Notes: generated from the letters alone by a model not told the origin. A stretch of DNA of 64,000 nucleotides from Dyella sp. 2HG41-7 (GCF_021390675.1 NZ_JAJEJV010000004.1:1240001-1304000); one strand, 5' to 3'. Shown: positions 26,910-37,199, counted from the stretch's first letter. Numbers and translations: made by a program.

Positions 26910-27726
26910 TGTGCGAAGCGCATTGACCGAGGCATCGCGTCGACTCGATAGTCGAGTCGACGCCGAAGTGCTGCTTGCGTACGCCTTGAGCAAGCCGCGC
27001 AGTTGGCTCATTGCGCACGCAACCGATGCGCTGTCGACCGAACACATGTCGGCGTACGCACTTTTGATCGAGCAGCGCGAAGCCGGCGAGCCGGTTGCGT
27101 ACATTACGGGTAGGCGCGGCTTTTGGTCGCTCGATCTGGAAGTGACGCCGGATACGCTGATACCGCGTCCAGAAACTGAGTTGCTGGTCGAGCTGGCGCT
27201 TGAGCGCGTGCCGATGGATGGTGCGTGCAACGTGCTAGATCTCGGTACGGGATCGGGTGCGATTGCGCTGGCGATTGCGCGCGAACGTCCCAATGCAGCG
27301 ATTGTCGCCACCGACGTAAACGCAGAGACGCTTGCAGTCGCGCAACGCAATGCACGACGGCATCACTTTGGCAACGTCAGCTTCGTGCACGGCGATTGGT
27401 TTGCGCCGTTGAGCGATCGTCGCTTTGACGTGATCGTTTCCAATCCGCCGTATATCGAAAGCGCCGATCCGCATCTGGAGCAGGGCGATTTGCGATTCGA
27501 ACCCATGGGCGCGTTGGCATCGGGTGCCGATGGCCTCGACGATATTCGCCGCATTATTCGTGGCGCGCATCTTCACCTTGTTCCAGGTGGCTGGTTGTTA
27601 TTCGAGCATGGTTGGAATCAGGGCGATGCGGTACGCGCGTTGCTTGGCGGCGCAGGTTTCGTGGAGCTTTCGACTGCGCGTGATCTGGAGCAGCGAGACC
27701 GCGTCAGCCTCGGGCGTATGTTGTGA
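26902..27726 (+). CDS. prmC: Peptide chain release factor N5-glutamine methyltransferase
   Basis: 274 aa from MLDVRSALTEASRRLDS. The SAM-binding motif VLDLGTGSGAIALAIA and the glutamine-binding NPPY (residues 181-184, in VSNPPYIES) are intact, and the N-terminal helical domain includes ITGRRGFWSLDLEV and LIPRPETELLV, which is diagnostic for PrmC/HemK. It methylates the GGQ glutamine of RF1 and RF2. The frame is open further upstream inside the preceding gene; the chosen ATG gives normal length and an 8-bp overlap. An ATG at 26890 is also possible. Confidence 0.93.
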   Translation: MLDVRSALTEASRRLDSRVDAEVLLAYALSKPRSWLIAHATDALSTEHMSAYALLIEQREAGEPVAYITGRRGFWSLDLEVTPDTLIPRPETELLVELALERVPMDGACNVLDLGTGSGAIALAIARERPNAAIVATDVNAETLAVAQRNARRHHFGNVSFVHGDWFAPLSDRRFDVIVSNPPYIESADPHLEQGDLRFEPMGALASGADGLDDIRRIIRGAHLHLVPGGWLLFEHGWNQGDAVRALLGGAGFVELSTARDLEQRDRVSLGRML

Positions 27727-27845
27727 GTCAGCTTCGGTTGTCATTCTTCTTGAAGTTCGGCGTAGACTGCAGCCGTTATTAAGGGGCCCGGTCTATCGGC
27801 GCATCCGGGCACGAGAACGATAACGTTTGCTCCGGACACACCGCC

Positions 27846-30161
27846 ATGAATACCTGTCGTCGTGTTGTCACCCGCCGTTTGCGCGTGCAGCGTTGTTTGC
27901 CGTACGCGATTCATTTGCTTGTGGCGAGTACGATTGCACCCGCTGCGATGGCGCAAACATCAACGCAGCCGGCATCGTCGAGTACGGCGCCTACACCACC
28001 TTCCAGCAGCAAGCAGGCTGTCACGCTAAGCGAAGTGATGGTGACGGCGAATCGTCGTCGCGAACCGGAACGCGAAGTTCCAATGCACGTGGATACGGTG
28101 CAAGCGGCGACGCTGCAGCAGCTGGGTGCGAAGAACCTCAACGATTACGTGTCGTATCAGCCCGGTGTGTTTTTCGCGAGTGCGGGCGGCACGGGGCAGG
28201 GCGAGTTGGTGATGCGCGGGGTGTCGACCGGCAACCAGACGAGTCCCACGGTGTCGCTCTATATTGACGATGTGCCGGTTGGCGGCAGTACCGTCTATGC
28301 CGCTGCAGCGACGTTCGTTTTCGATCCGGCCTTGCTCGATCTCGATCACATCGAATTTTTATATGGGCCACAAGGCACGTTGTACGGCGCCGGTTCGATG
28401 GGCGGATTAGTGAAGTATGTGACGGTCAAGCCAGATTTAAGTGGTTTCTCTGGGAATGTAGGCGGCGACGTTTCCAATACGAATCGTGGCGGCATAAGTT
28501 ATTCCGAACACGCTTCGGTCAATCTTCCTTTAGTCAAAGACAAAGCATCGTTGCGCGCATCCGTGGTGGATCAGCACACCACCGGTGTCTATCAAGCAGT
28601 GGGCGAAACGCCGGCAGGCGGCGCCGATCGCGCGCATACGAAAGGCGCGCGCATACAGCTTGAAGTCGATCCCATCGACAAGCTGACGTTGAACGTTACC
28701 GCGATGGCGCAAAAAGCAATGGCCGATGGGTTGTCGATGGGTGATTTCAATCTGCAAGGCCAGCCGATATCTGGCGGTCCCTACAATCGCGCGCTCAATC
28801 ATCGCGAGCCGTTTACGCAGACGCTGCAGCTCTATTCCTTCCACGCGGGCTACGATTTCGATTGGGTGACGGTGGACTGGATCAGTTCTTATCAGAAGTT
28901 CGTCAATCACAGCGTGCAGGATTATCCGGATTCGTTCCTGGGTCTACTAAACGAAATAGGTCCGTTGTTCGGTGTTTTTCAGCCGCTGAGTTCGCTGTAT
29001 GTCGATTCGCAATACACCGTACACAAATCCTCGCAAGAAATTCGCTTCACCTCGCGCAAGAACGAGACCTTCGATTGGTTGTTTGGCATGTGGCTTAACC
29101 GCGAGGATGTCTGGGAGCAATACGTATTGGAAGGCGCGAATGCGCCACCGCCGGGTGTGACGCCGCTGATCGCGCAAGCCGTCAATGCCAGGTTTACCGA
29201 ATTCGCCGGCTATGGCGATCTCACCTGGCATATCAATCCGACGCTCGACTTAACCGTGGGCGCGCGAGCCAGCGGCAACAGTCAGCATCTTTCCAATGTC
29301 GAGGAAGGTCCGTTCGCGGGAAGTCCTGGCGGTTTTCGCGAGCATGTGAACGACCAGGATGTCACCAAGATAGTTACGCTGAGTTGGCGGCCCACTGACA
29401 AGGACAATTATTATTTGCGCGCGTCCACCGGTTATAGACCCGGTGGATTGCAGGCTCCACTGCAAAGCACGTTACTGGTGCCTAATCCTACGGCAACAAA
29501 TACGTTCGGCTCCGACAATCTGGAAAGCTACGAACTCGGTTACAAGGGCAGCTATCTCGACCGCCATTTGAATGTCGGCGTTAGCGGCTATGACATCGAA
29601 TGGCATCACATGCAGCTGTACACGTACACGCTGGGCAATACCATTATTCAAAATGCCGGCGATGCGCGCATCAAGGGCCTCGAGATGCAGGCCAGCTATG
29701 CAAAGGGTCCGTGGCAGTTGGGCGCGTCCGGCAGTTATACGGATGCGTTTACCAATAACGGCGCACCGCAGCTGGGTATTCAGCCGAATGCGCCGTTGCC
29801 GTATTCGGCGCGATGGGCGGGTACCGTGAACGGCAAATACAACTTCACGATAGTCGGGACGGCGGCCTATGTCGGGGCGACGATGCGCGGCTCAAGTCAT
29901 CGCAATGCTGGTTTCGACGGCGACGTGAGCGATCCGAATTTCAAGCTGCCGGGTTTTATGTTCCTGGATTTCAATGCGGGAGTGAATCTGCGCAACGGCA
30001 CGAATATCGATTTTTATGTGCGCAATGCGTTCAATCGGCAAGTGCCGATTGGAACGCTTAACGACGAAGCGGTGAATTTTCTCGCTTCGGTCGGCGGCCC
30101 CATGCTGGTGCAGATGTCGACGCCGCGCACGATCGGCGTGGCGTTCAATGTTCCGTTCTGA
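27846..30161 (+). CDS. TonB-dependent outer-membrane receptor
   Basis: 771 aa. A signal peptide with a long basic start ends near AAMAQ (residue about 36). A TonB-box-like segment (LSEVMVTAN) precedes a plug domain (about 65-190; GELVMRGVSTGNQTSPTVSLYIDDVP, GPQGTLYGAGSMGG) and a 22-strand barrel ending in the outer-membrane phenylalanine (FNVPF). It resembles the iron-siderophore/Oar-type receptors of Xanthomonadales that take up vitamins, metals or carbohydrates. The substrate is not evident, as no transporter or regulator gene is adjacent. Confidence 0.92.
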   Translation: MNTCRRVVTRRLRVQRCLPYAIHLLVASTIAPAAMAQTSTQPASSSTAPTPPSSSKQAVTLSEVMVTANRRREPEREVPMHVDTVQAATLQQLGAKNLNDYVSYQPGVFFASAGGTGQGELVMRGVSTGNQTSPTVSLYIDDVPVGGSTVYAAAATFVFDPALLDLDHIEFLYGPQGTLYGAGSMGGLVKYVTVKPDLSGFSGNVGGDVSNTNRGGISYSEHASVNLPLVKDKASLRASVVDQHTTGVYQAVGETPAGGADRAHTKGARIQLEVDPIDKLTLNVTAMAQKAMADGLSMGDFNLQGQPISGGPYNRALNHREPFTQTLQLYSFHAGYDFDWVTVDWISSYQKFVNHSVQDYPDSFLGLLNEIGPLFGVFQPLSSLYVDSQYTVHKSSQEIRFTSRKNETFDWLFGMWLNREDVWEQYVLEGANAPPPGVTPLIAQAVNARFTEFAGYGDLTWHINPTLDLTVGARASGNSQHLSNVEEGPFAGSPGGFREHVNDQDVTKIVTLSWRPTDKDNYYLRASTGYRPGGLQAPLQSTLLVPNPTATNTFGSDNLESYELGYKGSYLDRHLNVGVSGYDIEWHHMQLYTYTLGNTIIQNAGDARIKGLEMQASYAKGPWQLGASGSYTDAFTNNGAPQLGIQPNAPLPYSARWAGTVNGKYNFTIVGTAAYVGATMRGSSHRNAGFDGDVSDPNFKLPGFMFLDFNAGVNLRNGTNIDFYVRNAFNRQVPIGTLNDEAVNFLASVGGPMLVQMSTPRTIGVAFNVPF

Positions 30162-30169
30162 CGCGCGAA

Positions 30170-30204
30170 CTGAAGTTGTCCGGCGCGATGTCGGACAACT
30201 TCAG
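30170..30204 (+). terminator. Hairpin after the TonB receptor gene
   Basis: Perfect 13-bp arms ctgaagttgtccg (30170-30182) and cggacaacttcag (30192-30204) with a 9-nt loop, starting 9 bp after the stop. It lacks a T-run, but its strength and position suggest a 3'-end structure. Confidence 0.6.
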
Positions 30205-30248
30205 TCATGGTTCGCTTGATTTAGATGCGCGCTTGAATCTCGCGCCGA

Positions 30249-30521
30249 TTACCTGGACGGATCGACGATAACGCGGCCGATCTTGCCTAGGTCATGCCCC
30301 TTTTTATCCAGTCCAAACAGATCCATGCCGCCGACCGGGCAGTCGTTGGGAATGGTCGCCTCGAGCTTTTGATTGCCTGCGTTTTGAACCGCGGAGGCGT
30401 GGTGGTAATTGTTTTGCCTAAAGTCGATCTCGCTTACCTTGTTAATGGTGTCGTCACCTGTGAGCGTGATCTTTGCACCAGCCATAGCATGGCTTGGATT
30501 GACCGTAGCATTGGTTGCCAT
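30249..30521 (-). CDS. Small protein of unknown function
   Basis: 90 aa starting MATNATVNPSHAMAGAKITL; AGGA about eight bases before the ATG supports this start over the longer open frame to 30593. The sequence alternates polar and hydrophobic residues, as in a single small beta-sandwich, and ends KIGRVIVDPSR. There is no signal peptide, membrane segment or known motif. It lies alone between the TonB receptor (convergent) and the HpnN-like gene on the same strand. Confidence 0.55.
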   Translation of the reverse strand: MATNATVNPSHAMAGAKITLTGDDTINKVSEIDFRQNNYHHASAVQNAGNQKLEATIPNDCPVGGMDLFGLDKKGHDLGKIGRVIVDPSR

Positions 30522-30651
30522 CGTGGTTTCCTCAGGTGGACGCTTGGCCAAAATGCCAAGCGTGAAAGCTTTACCACCCGAGTTATAAATCACGCGTCAA
30601 CAATCGGTAACGCATCAGTTTCGCGTGTGATGCAGTGAGCAGAATGCAGCG

Positions 30652-33252
30652 TTAGTGTCCACTTCCGCTGATTTGCTTGGGCGGTTTGATCGCATACAAC
30701 AGCGCTGGCAAAAAGATAAACGTGGCAAGTAATACCGCCACCAGACTCACCAACAGCATGCGGCCCATGCTTGCCATGCCCAAATCGTGCGATAGCGCGA
30801 GCGAACCGAACGCCGTGCCCGTAGTGAGCGCCGAAAACAGCACAGCGCGCGCCGATGCGGAGCTCACGAAGCGGCGCATGCCTGCGCGCCAGTTCATCAC
30901 GAAATACACGTTGAACGACACGCCGACACCAAGAAGCAGCGGCAGCGCGATGATGTTCGCGTAATTCACCGCCATGCCGAGCATGCGCGCAAGCAAGGCC
31001 GTGAGCAGGGCGGACATCGCCAACGTCAGCAACACGATGCCGGCATCCTTCAAGCGGCGGATCACCAGCATCAACACGACGGCAATGGCGATGATCGCTA
31101 GCACAGCCGCCTGCTTGAACGCTTGCATGATGGTGTCGGCCGACGCGATGGTGGTGACGGCGGGACCGCCGGCATCGGGCGCGACGCGCTGCACGGCTTC
31201 CACGAACTTGCGCAAACCGGACGTGTCCTGCTCATTTACGGTTGGCGATACCTGGATGCGCACCTGTCCGTTCGGGCTGACCCAATCGCGCTTGATCGAA
31301 TCGGGTAGCGACTGCAGCGTGACATTTTTCGCGTTCAATGCATCACGCAGGCTGTCCAATTGCTTGGGCAGGAAGCGGCTCACCGATGCGTTCATCATCA
31401 TCAGGCGATCGTCCGGCGCCTTGGCGAGCTTTTGCAGTGCGGCTTCGATGCCGTGCAGCGGCGAATCGGCAGTCATTTCCGGTTTGGCGTCGTTGATCGC
31501 ATCCAGCGTGTCGGCGATCGCCGAGCGCAGTGCTTGCGGCGTCACCGGCGGCGCCGAAGGATCCACATCCAGCGACGGCAACATCAACACCTGCGCCTGA
31601 TTGAGCTGATCGAGCGACGCTTGCTGATTGACCGGCACGAAGGTGGCCGCGGAAATCACGCTGGACACTTCCGGCAGCTTCGACAATTTGTCCGACAACG
31701 TGCGCGCGGTGTCCAGGTTGGGCACCATGATGTTGATGTTGAAAGGGTTAGTGATCGGATTGTCGGCCAGGCTGCGCAGCGTGCGCATTGGTTCGGAATT
31801 CGGGTCCTGCGTGTTGAGCGGATTGGCGTCGAACGGCATGCGCGCGCCGGCGATCAAACCTGTGATGCCGAGTAGCGCGAACACGATCAGCACCGGCTTG
31901 AAGTGATGATGCAGGAACGAGTCGAGCTTGGGACCGAACGGCAGCGAGAGTTCTTTGCTCTGGCGCGTAGGCTTCATCAGGCTCAGCAACGCCGGTAACA
32001 GCGTGAGCGTACACACGAGCGCGATGCCCATGCCGACGCCCGCGATGGTGCCCAATTCCGCCACGCCGACGAAACTGGTGGGCGAGAACGCAAGAAAGCC
32101 GCACGCCGTTGCGGCGGCGGCCACGGCGATCTGATTGCCCGATACGCGCGCGCCTTCGGCGAGCGCGATATTGATGTCACCGTGCAGCATGCGCTGTTCG
32201 CGCAAGCGCACCGCGAACTGGATGCCGAAGTCCACCGCCAAACCGACGAACAACACGGCGAACGCCACCGAAATAACGTTCAAGGTGCCGACGGCGAGCG
32301 CGGCGAAACCGGTGGTCAACGCAAAGCCGACCAGCAGCGTGAGGAGGATCGGAATGATGCGGCGGAACGAATGCATCGCCAGGTACAACCACAGCGCCAG
32401 CAAAAACAAGCTGACGATTGTGCTGGCGACAATGCCCTTAGTCAGCGCGCCGAACTGCACGTCGGCCAGCGCGACGGAACCGGTGTAATCCACATGGACG
32501 CGACCGGCTTTCACATCCGGCAATGTGCTCGCAATGCTTTCCAGCGTCTGCGTGGCGGCAAGGCCGGGTTGCAGCGATCCGTCTTCGAGCACCGGATGCG
32601 TGAGCACAAAGCGCACGTTCTGCGGTTGTTGCGTGATATCCGAGCCGAGCAGGCTTTGCCACGACAGCGGCGTGGGATGGCCGTCCGCCGCGTTGTCGAG
32701 CACTTGGCGCAGTTGATCCAGCGCAGGCTTGTACGGCGACAGATCGGCATGTTGGATGCGCACGCCCGCCGCCATCAGCGACACGCCGTTCAACAAACCG
32801 CGCGCCGACGGATCGGCTGCCAACGGGCCGAGCAGCGGCTGCGCATTCATCAGCGAGCCGAGCATCTTGCCCAGATCGTCCGGGTCGAGCAGCAGCAAGC
32901 CTTCTTCGCGGAAGAACGGATCGGCGTCGGGCCTGCTCACGTCGATAAAGTGCTTCTTGTCCGCTTGCAGAGCCTTGGCGAGTTGCTCGGCCGTTTCGTC
33001 GGATTCCTCCGGGGTCGCGCCGCGAACCACGACGGCTAGCACGTTGTTGAATTGCGGAAACTCGCGATCGAACGCAGCCGCGTGCTGACGCCACGGCAGC
33101 GTGCTGGCGAAGAGGTTGTCGGTGTTGGTATCCACACTCAACCGGTGCGCGGCGATCCAGATGCCGACCCCCGCCAAAGCGAAGAAGAACAGCGCAACCA
33201 GAAGGGCGTAGCGACGGCAGAATTGGGCTAGTCGGACGATGAACTCAGTCAC
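30652..33252 (-). CDS. hpnN: RND/MMPL-family transporter, HpnN-like (hopanoid-associated)
   Basis: 866 aa with the MMPL/HpnN layout: one N-terminal helix (about 14-34), a periplasmic loop starting LSVDTNTDNLFASTLPWRQ, five helices (about 270-420; FVGLAVDFGIQFAVRLREQR), then a second helix-loop-five-helix repeat (about 450-860; FDANPLNTQDPNSEP). In Rhodopseudomonas, HpnN exports hopanoids to the outer membrane. No squalene-hopene cyclase is in the window, so the substrate is inferred from resemblance alone. dxs, the first enzyme of isoprenoid synthesis, lies upstream on the same strand beyond a repeat element. Confidence 0.82.
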   Translation of the reverse strand: MTEFIVRLAQFCRRYALLVALFFFALAGVGIWIAAHRLSVDTNTDNLFASTLPWRQHAAAFDREFPQFNNVLAVVVRGATPEESDETAEQLAKALQADKKHFIDVSRPDADPFFREEGLLLLDPDDLGKMLGSLMNAQPLLGPLAADPSARGLLNGVSLMAAGVRIQHADLSPYKPALDQLRQVLDNAADGHPTPLSWQSLLGSDITQQPQNVRFVLTHPVLEDGSLQPGLAATQTLESIASTLPDVKAGRVHVDYTGSVALADVQFGALTKGIVASTIVSLFLLALWLYLAMHSFRRIIPILLTLLVGFALTTGFAALAVGTLNVISVAFAVLFVGLAVDFGIQFAVRLREQRMLHGDINIALAEGARVSGNQIAVAAAATACGFLAFSPTSFVGVAELGTIAGVGMGIALVCTLTLLPALLSLMKPTRQSKELSLPFGPKLDSFLHHHFKPVLIVFALLGITGLIAGARMPFDANPLNTQDPNSEPMRTLRSLADNPITNPFNINIMVPNLDTARTLSDKLSKLPEVSSVISAATFVPVNQQASLDQLNQAQVLMLPSLDVDPSAPPVTPQALRSAIADTLDAINDAKPEMTADSPLHGIEAALQKLAKAPDDRLMMMNASVSRFLPKQLDSLRDALNAKNVTLQSLPDSIKRDWVSPNGQVRIQVSPTVNEQDTSGLRKFVEAVQRVAPDAGGPAVTTIASADTIMQAFKQAAVLAIIAIAVVLMLVIRRLKDAGIVLLTLAMSALLTALLARMLGMAVNYANIIALPLLLGVGVSFNVYFVMNWRAGMRRFVSSASARAVLFSALTTGTAFGSLALSHDLGMASMGRMLLVSLVAVLLATFIFLPALLYAIKPPKQISGSGH

Positions 33253-33330
33253 GGGCCAAACGGCTCCTCAATCCTTGGGAAAACGTTAAGGATATTGCAT
33301 AACCCGCCATTCTCCCTTAGGCGGCGGTAA

Positions 33331-33602
33331 CTAGGGCCTGTTCGCACTATTTGCGTGGCCCGCGCCGGGGGCTGTTTGCGCGCCAGCCAAGGAAGAGCGA
33401 GGGGAGTGTACGTCCGTACACGACTGAGCGATGACGCAGGATGGCGGGCAAACAGACCCGGCCCTTCGGGTTGTCGATGAGTGGCCGCCATGCGGCAGCG
33501 CGCGGCTTGGCTTGACAGCCAGTCAAGCCGGCGCCACGCACTACCACCTGACGGCCACTCATCGACAACGCGGGCTACGCAAATAGTGCGAACAGGCCCT
33601 AG
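33331..33602. repeat. Nested palindromic, MITE-like element with 26-bp perfect terminal inverted repeats
   Basis: The outer arms are 33331-33356 (beginning ctagggcctgttcgcacta) and 33577-33602 (its exact reverse complement, 26 of 26 bases). Inside are two further hairpins: one around 33373-33455 (arms ctgtttgc and gcaaacag) and one from 33468 to 33569 (arms gttgtcgatgagtggccg and cggccactcatcgacaac), the latter with its own inner stem ggcttgac/gtcaagcc. The element begins and ends with CTAG, which could be a 4-bp target duplication. It has no gene. It fits a non-autonomous transposon remnant (MITE) in the 397-bp gap between hpnN and dxs. Confidence 0.75.
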
Positions 33603-33649
33603 GGGGGCCAAATTTCGCGTTTCCCGGCAGGAAAACACGACTGGGAGGC

Positions 33650-35440
33650 TCACGCGCTCGCCTGATTCGGCGAAATCGCCTGCGGAAAGCGCGCCCGGAT
33701 GGCCTTGCGGATGCCGGGGAGGTCCAACCCGGCCTCGCTCAGCACTTCTTCGCGGCTGCCGTGTTCCAGGTACAGGTCGGGCAGGCCCAGGTGCAGGATG
33801 GGCAGGGTGACGCCATGCGCAGCAAGGCATTCGGCCACGCCCGCGCCCGCGCCGCCGGCCACGGCGTTGTCTTCGAGGGTGACGAAGGCCTCGTGATTCT
33901 TTGCCAATTCGATGATCAGCGCCTCGTCCAGCGGTTTGACGAAGCGCATATTGACCAGCGTCGCATCGATTTCGGCGGCAATTTCCGTCGCGGGGGCGAG
34001 CATTGCTCCGAAGCTGAGAATCGCCAGCCGCCGTCCGCGGCGGCGCACGTCCGCTTTGCCGATGGGTAGCGTTTCCAACGTATCGCGAACGGCCACGCCA
34101 GGACCGCCGCCGCGCGGATAGCGAATGGCGGCGGGGCCGCTGTGGCGAAAACCGGTAGTGAGCATGCTGCGGCATTCATCCTCGTCGGAGGGCGCCATGA
34201 TCACCATGTTCGGTAGACAACGCAGAAAACTCAGATCGAAGCTGCCCGCATGCGTGGCGCCATCAGGGCCGACCACGCCCGCGCGATCGACCGCGAATGT
34301 CACGTCGAGATTCTGCAAGGCCACGTCGTGGATGGTTTGATCGTACGCGCGCTGCAGAAACGTAGAGTAGATCGCCACCACCGGCTTCGCGCCTTCGCAG
34401 GCCATGCCGGCAGCAAGCGTCACGGCGTGCGGTTCGGCAATGGCCACATCGAAGTAGCGCTCGGGATATTCCTGCGAAAAACGCACCAACCCTGAGCCTT
34501 CGCGCATCGCTGGCGTGATGCCAAACAAGCGCTCATCCGCAGCAGCCATGTCGCAAAGCCAATCGCTGAAAACGTCGCTGTACGTCGGTTTGGTCGGGCC
34601 GGTTTTCTTCACCACGCCAGCGCTGGGATCGAACGGGCTCACAGCGTGATATTCGATCTGCGCCTGTTCCGCCGGCGCGTAGCCTTTGCCTTTGGTCGTG
34701 ATCACGTGCAACAGCTGCGGACCCGGCTGTTGTTTCAACGTGCGCAAAATTTCCAGCAGCTTGGGCACGTCATGTCCGTCGATCGGGCCGGTGTAATCGA
34801 AGCCCAGTTCTTCGAACATGGTGCTCGGCACCGACACGCTTTCGTCGCGTTTTTCCAGGCGCTTGGCGAGGCCGCCCACGTTTTCGCTGATCGACATGCC
34901 GTTGTCGTTGAGCACCACGAGCAAATTCGCGCCCAAGTCGCCGGCATGATCGAGTGCTTCGAACGCCATGCCGGCGGTCATCGCGCCATCGCCGATCACC
35001 GCCACGAACTTGCGCGTATCGCCGCGACGCTGCGCGGCGATCGCCATGCCCAGCGCCGCGGAAATCGAGGTTGAAGAGTGGCCGACGCCGAAGGTGTCGT
35101 ACTCGCTCTCTTCGCGGCGCGGAAACGGCGCCAAACCGCCTTTCTTTTTGATGGTGGTGATGCGGTCGCGGCGTCCGGTAAGGATCTTGTGCGGATAGCA
35201 CTGATGGCCGACGTCCCAGATCAACCGGTCGTGTGGCGTGTCGAACACATAGTGCAGCGCAACCGTTAGCTCCACCACGCCGAGACCCGCGCCGAAATGG
35301 CCGCCGGAGCTGGCGACCGCTTCAATCAGATAGCGGCGCAATTCGTCGGCGACGGCGGGGAGTTCTTCGTCCGGCACACGGCGCAGATCGGCCGGTGTCT
35401 GGATCGAAGACAAATGGGGATAACGGGACAGATCGATCAT
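33650..35440 (-). CDS. dxs: 1-deoxy-D-xylulose-5-phosphate synthase
   Basis: 596 aa from [20 protein letters not shown]. Thiamine diphosphate binding is shown by the [14 protein letters not shown] and [13 protein letters not shown] stretches. Family motifs [17 protein letters not shown] and [17 protein letters not shown] are intact, as is the catalytic Glu in [15 protein letters not shown] (the usual EQH reads EPH here). It condenses pyruvate with glyceraldehyde-3-phosphate in the MEP pathway for isoprenoids. The frame is open 39 bp upstream, but the chosen start matches the family. Confidence 0.96.
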   Translation of the reverse strand: MIDLSRYPHLSSIQTPADLRRVPDEELPAVADELRRYLIEAVASSGGHFGAGLGVVELTVALHYVFDTPHDRLIWDVGHQCYPHKILTGRRDRITTIKKKGGLAPFPRREESEYDTFGVGHSSTSISAALGMAIAAQRRGDTRKFVAVIGDGAMTAGMAFEALDHAGDLGANLLVVLNDNGMSISENVGGLAKRLEKRDESVSVPSTMFEELGFDYTGPIDGHDVPKLLEILRTLKQQPGPQLLHVITTKGKGYAPAEQAQIEYHAVSPFDPSAGVVKKTGPTKPTYSDVFSDWLCDMAAADERLFGITPAMREGSGLVRFSQEYPERYFDVAIAEPHAVTLAAGMACEGAKPVVAIYSTFLQRAYDQTIHDVALQNLDVTFAVDRAGVVGPDGATHAGSFDLSFLRCLPNMVIMAPSDEDECRSMLTTGFRHSGPAAIRYPRGGGPGVAVRDTLETLPIGKADVRRRGRRLAILSFGAMLAPATEIAAEIDATLVNMRFVKPLDEALIIELAKNHEAFVTLEDNAVAGGAGAGVAECLAAHGVTLPILHLGLPDLYLEHGSREEVLSEAGLDLPGIRKAIRARFPQAISPNQASA

Positions 35441-35495
35441 CGGCCTATTGTGCCCTCTCGCCGGAGGGGAGGGGCACAACAGTAGGAATTAGGCC

Positions 35496-36095
35496 TTAGA
35501 CCAGGGCTTCGCGGCGATGCCTGGGCAGGTGGCTGACCAGGAATTCCATCTGATCGGCCAGGATGTTGCGGTTCGACAGAATCAGATGTTCCACCCAGCT
35601 CGGCCGATACGGGATCGCCAGCAGCGGCATATTGGCTTCTTGCGGGGTGCGGTTGCCTTTACGCAGATTGCAGGCGAGACAGGCGCTGACCACGTTTTCC
35701 CATTCGTCGCGACCGCGCTTGGACAGCGGCAGCACGTGGTCGCGGGTCAGCTCGCCGCGCGAGAAGCGCACGCCGCAATACATGCACAGATAGCGATCGC
35801 GGTTGAACAAGGCCACGTTCGTCAGCGCAGGCGCGGGGTCGAGGGCGTGATTGCTGCAATGGCCGCGGCTGGCCACGATGGGGTGCAGATCGATATGGCT
35901 TTGCGCGCCGAGCAGGCGATTATGGCCCCCGTGCACGGTCAGACAGGGGTCGCCGAGGGTCCAGGCCACGGCGTCGCGGACGTACAGGCAGACGGCATCC
36001 TGCCAGCTGATCCAGTCGAGGATTCGGCCAGCGGCGTCCAGCGACAGCACACGAGTCGAGTTGAGGTCGGCCCGATTTGGCACTTCCATAAGCAT
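35496..36095 (-). CDS. HNH endonuclease
   Basis: 199 aa (or two residues shorter from the second ATG). The C-terminal half has an HNH domain: CMYCG (Cys104, Cys107), the TRDHVLPLSKRGRD core (Asp119-His120), Asn134 and a second zinc pair Cys139/Cys142, then LRKGNRTPQEA. The N-terminal hundred residues form the extra domain seen in the widespread chromosomal HNH family of Proteobacteria. It probably cuts DNA, but the target and purpose are unknown; no methylase or mobile-element gene is adjacent. It lies 55 bp upstream of dxs on the same strand. Confidence 0.88.
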   Translation of the reverse strand: MLMEVPNRADLNSTRVLSLDAAGRILDWISWQDAVCLYVRDAVAWTLGDPCLTVHGGHNRLLGAQSHIDLHPIVASRGHCSNHALDPAPALTNVALFNRDRYLCMYCGVRFSRGELTRDHVLPLSKRGRDEWENVVSACLACNLRKGNRTPQEANMPLLAIPYRPSWVEHLILSNRNILADQMEFLVSHLPRHRREALV

Positions 36096-36373
36096 GCGTT
36101 GCGTCCTTCACCGTGAGCGAAAGAGCGTCCCATCAATGCAATGGTGCTCGATTTTTCCGCAGCATAGAACAAATTGATTGCAAAACGCATGCACAAAGGC
36201 CCCTGCGTGGCCCCCGCAAAGGCCGATACGGTCCCAAAAACAAGCAATCCTCGTCGATTCGCCCGGCGCGGTCGGCGCTGATATAGTGAGTGTTCATCTG
36301 TAGACCCGGCGCCGGGTTTGGGAGGGGGAGCCGAACGTGGCGACCCCGGCACGGCGGGGCAGAGGTAAGTAAC

Positions 36374-37144
36374 GTGGCTGAAGTACTTTTCTACGAGCGT
36401 CCTGTTCCGCTCAACCGCACCGTCCACAAGGATCTGCGCATCAAGGGGCTGCAGAACCTGAAATTCGCGCACAGCGTGCACTCCGTGCCGCTCACCTGCA
36501 CGGAATTTCCGATCGCCGCTCGCGACATTCCGATCCTTTTCGCCGGCCAGGACATCGACAACACCGGTCCGATGGCTCTCTTGGGTCTGCGCCAGAACGA
36601 AAACCTGTTTATCGACGCGCAAGGCGCGTGGGCAATGGGCGTCTACATTCCGGCGTTCGTGCGCCGCTATCCGTTCGTGCTGGCCGAAAAGCCGGTCGGT
36701 GCGGAAGGCGAAGATTTCACCGTATTCCTCGACGAAGGCTACGAAGGCTTCAACGATAAGGAAGGCGAACGTCTCTTCAAAGAAGACGGCACCGAAACGG
36801 ACATGTTGAAGAACGCCGTGAACTTCCTCGGCGAATTCCAGCAGCACGTCGCGCGCACCAAGCAGTTCGTGGAAGACCTGCGCAAGCACGATCTTCTGGA
36901 GCCGCGCAATATTCGTATGGAACGCAACGGCAACGTCATCAATCTTAACGGCCTGTTCGTGGTCAGCGAGGAGAAGCTGCGCAAGCTCGATGCGGAAACC
37001 GCACATCGTTTCCTTCTCGACGGTACGCTGGGTTGGATCTACGCGCACTTGCTGTCGCTGCAGAACATCGACCGCGTCGGCCAGCGTCTGGCCGAGCGCG
37101 AGCAAGCCGAAACCGCGGAAGCGGCCAGCGCGACCAAGAACTGA
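36374..37144 (+). CDS. SapC-family protein
   Basis: 256 aa starting at GTG 36374, preceded by gaggtaag. The sequence matches the SapC family: FYERPVPLNRTVHKDL, the PLTCTEFPIAARDIPILF stretch, and the NIRMERNGNVINLNGLFVVSEEKL segment. The name comes from a Campylobacter S-layer locus, but no function is proved; in Proteobacteria members often accompany TonB receptors and halogenase-like genes, absent here. No signal peptide is present. A strong terminator follows, so it is monocistronic. Confidence 0.85.
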   Translation: MAEVLFYERPVPLNRTVHKDLRIKGLQNLKFAHSVHSVPLTCTEFPIAARDIPILFAGQDIDNTGPMALLGLRQNENLFIDAQGAWAMGVYIPAFVRRYPFVLAEKPVGAEGEDFTVFLDEGYEGFNDKEGERLFKEDGTETDMLKNAVNFLGEFQQHVARTKQFVEDLRKHDLLEPRNIRMERNGNVINLNGLFVVSEEKLRKLDAETAHRFLLDGTLGWIYAHLLSLQNIDRVGQRLAEREQAETAEAASATKN

Positions 37145-37168
37145 TCGTTCGAGGCAGCTGCAAAAACA

Positions 37169-37199
37169 AAACCCCGCTTCGTTCGAGCGGGGTTTTTTT
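37169..37199 (+). terminator. Intrinsic terminator after the SapC-family gene
   Basis: Stem aaaccccgct / agcggggttt with a 7-nt loop and a run of seven T residues in all, 24 bp after the stop codon. Confidence 0.95.

Noticed and set aside
30594-30651. Longer version of the 90-aa protein starting at 30593
   Set aside because: The internal ATG at 30519-30521 has an AGGA box, and the extension has no conserved pattern.
35939-37105. A 388-codon minus-strand open frame spanning the SapC gene and the HNH gene start
   Set aside because: It lies antisense to a clear SapC-family gene and overlaps the HNH gene in a different frame; no motif supports it.
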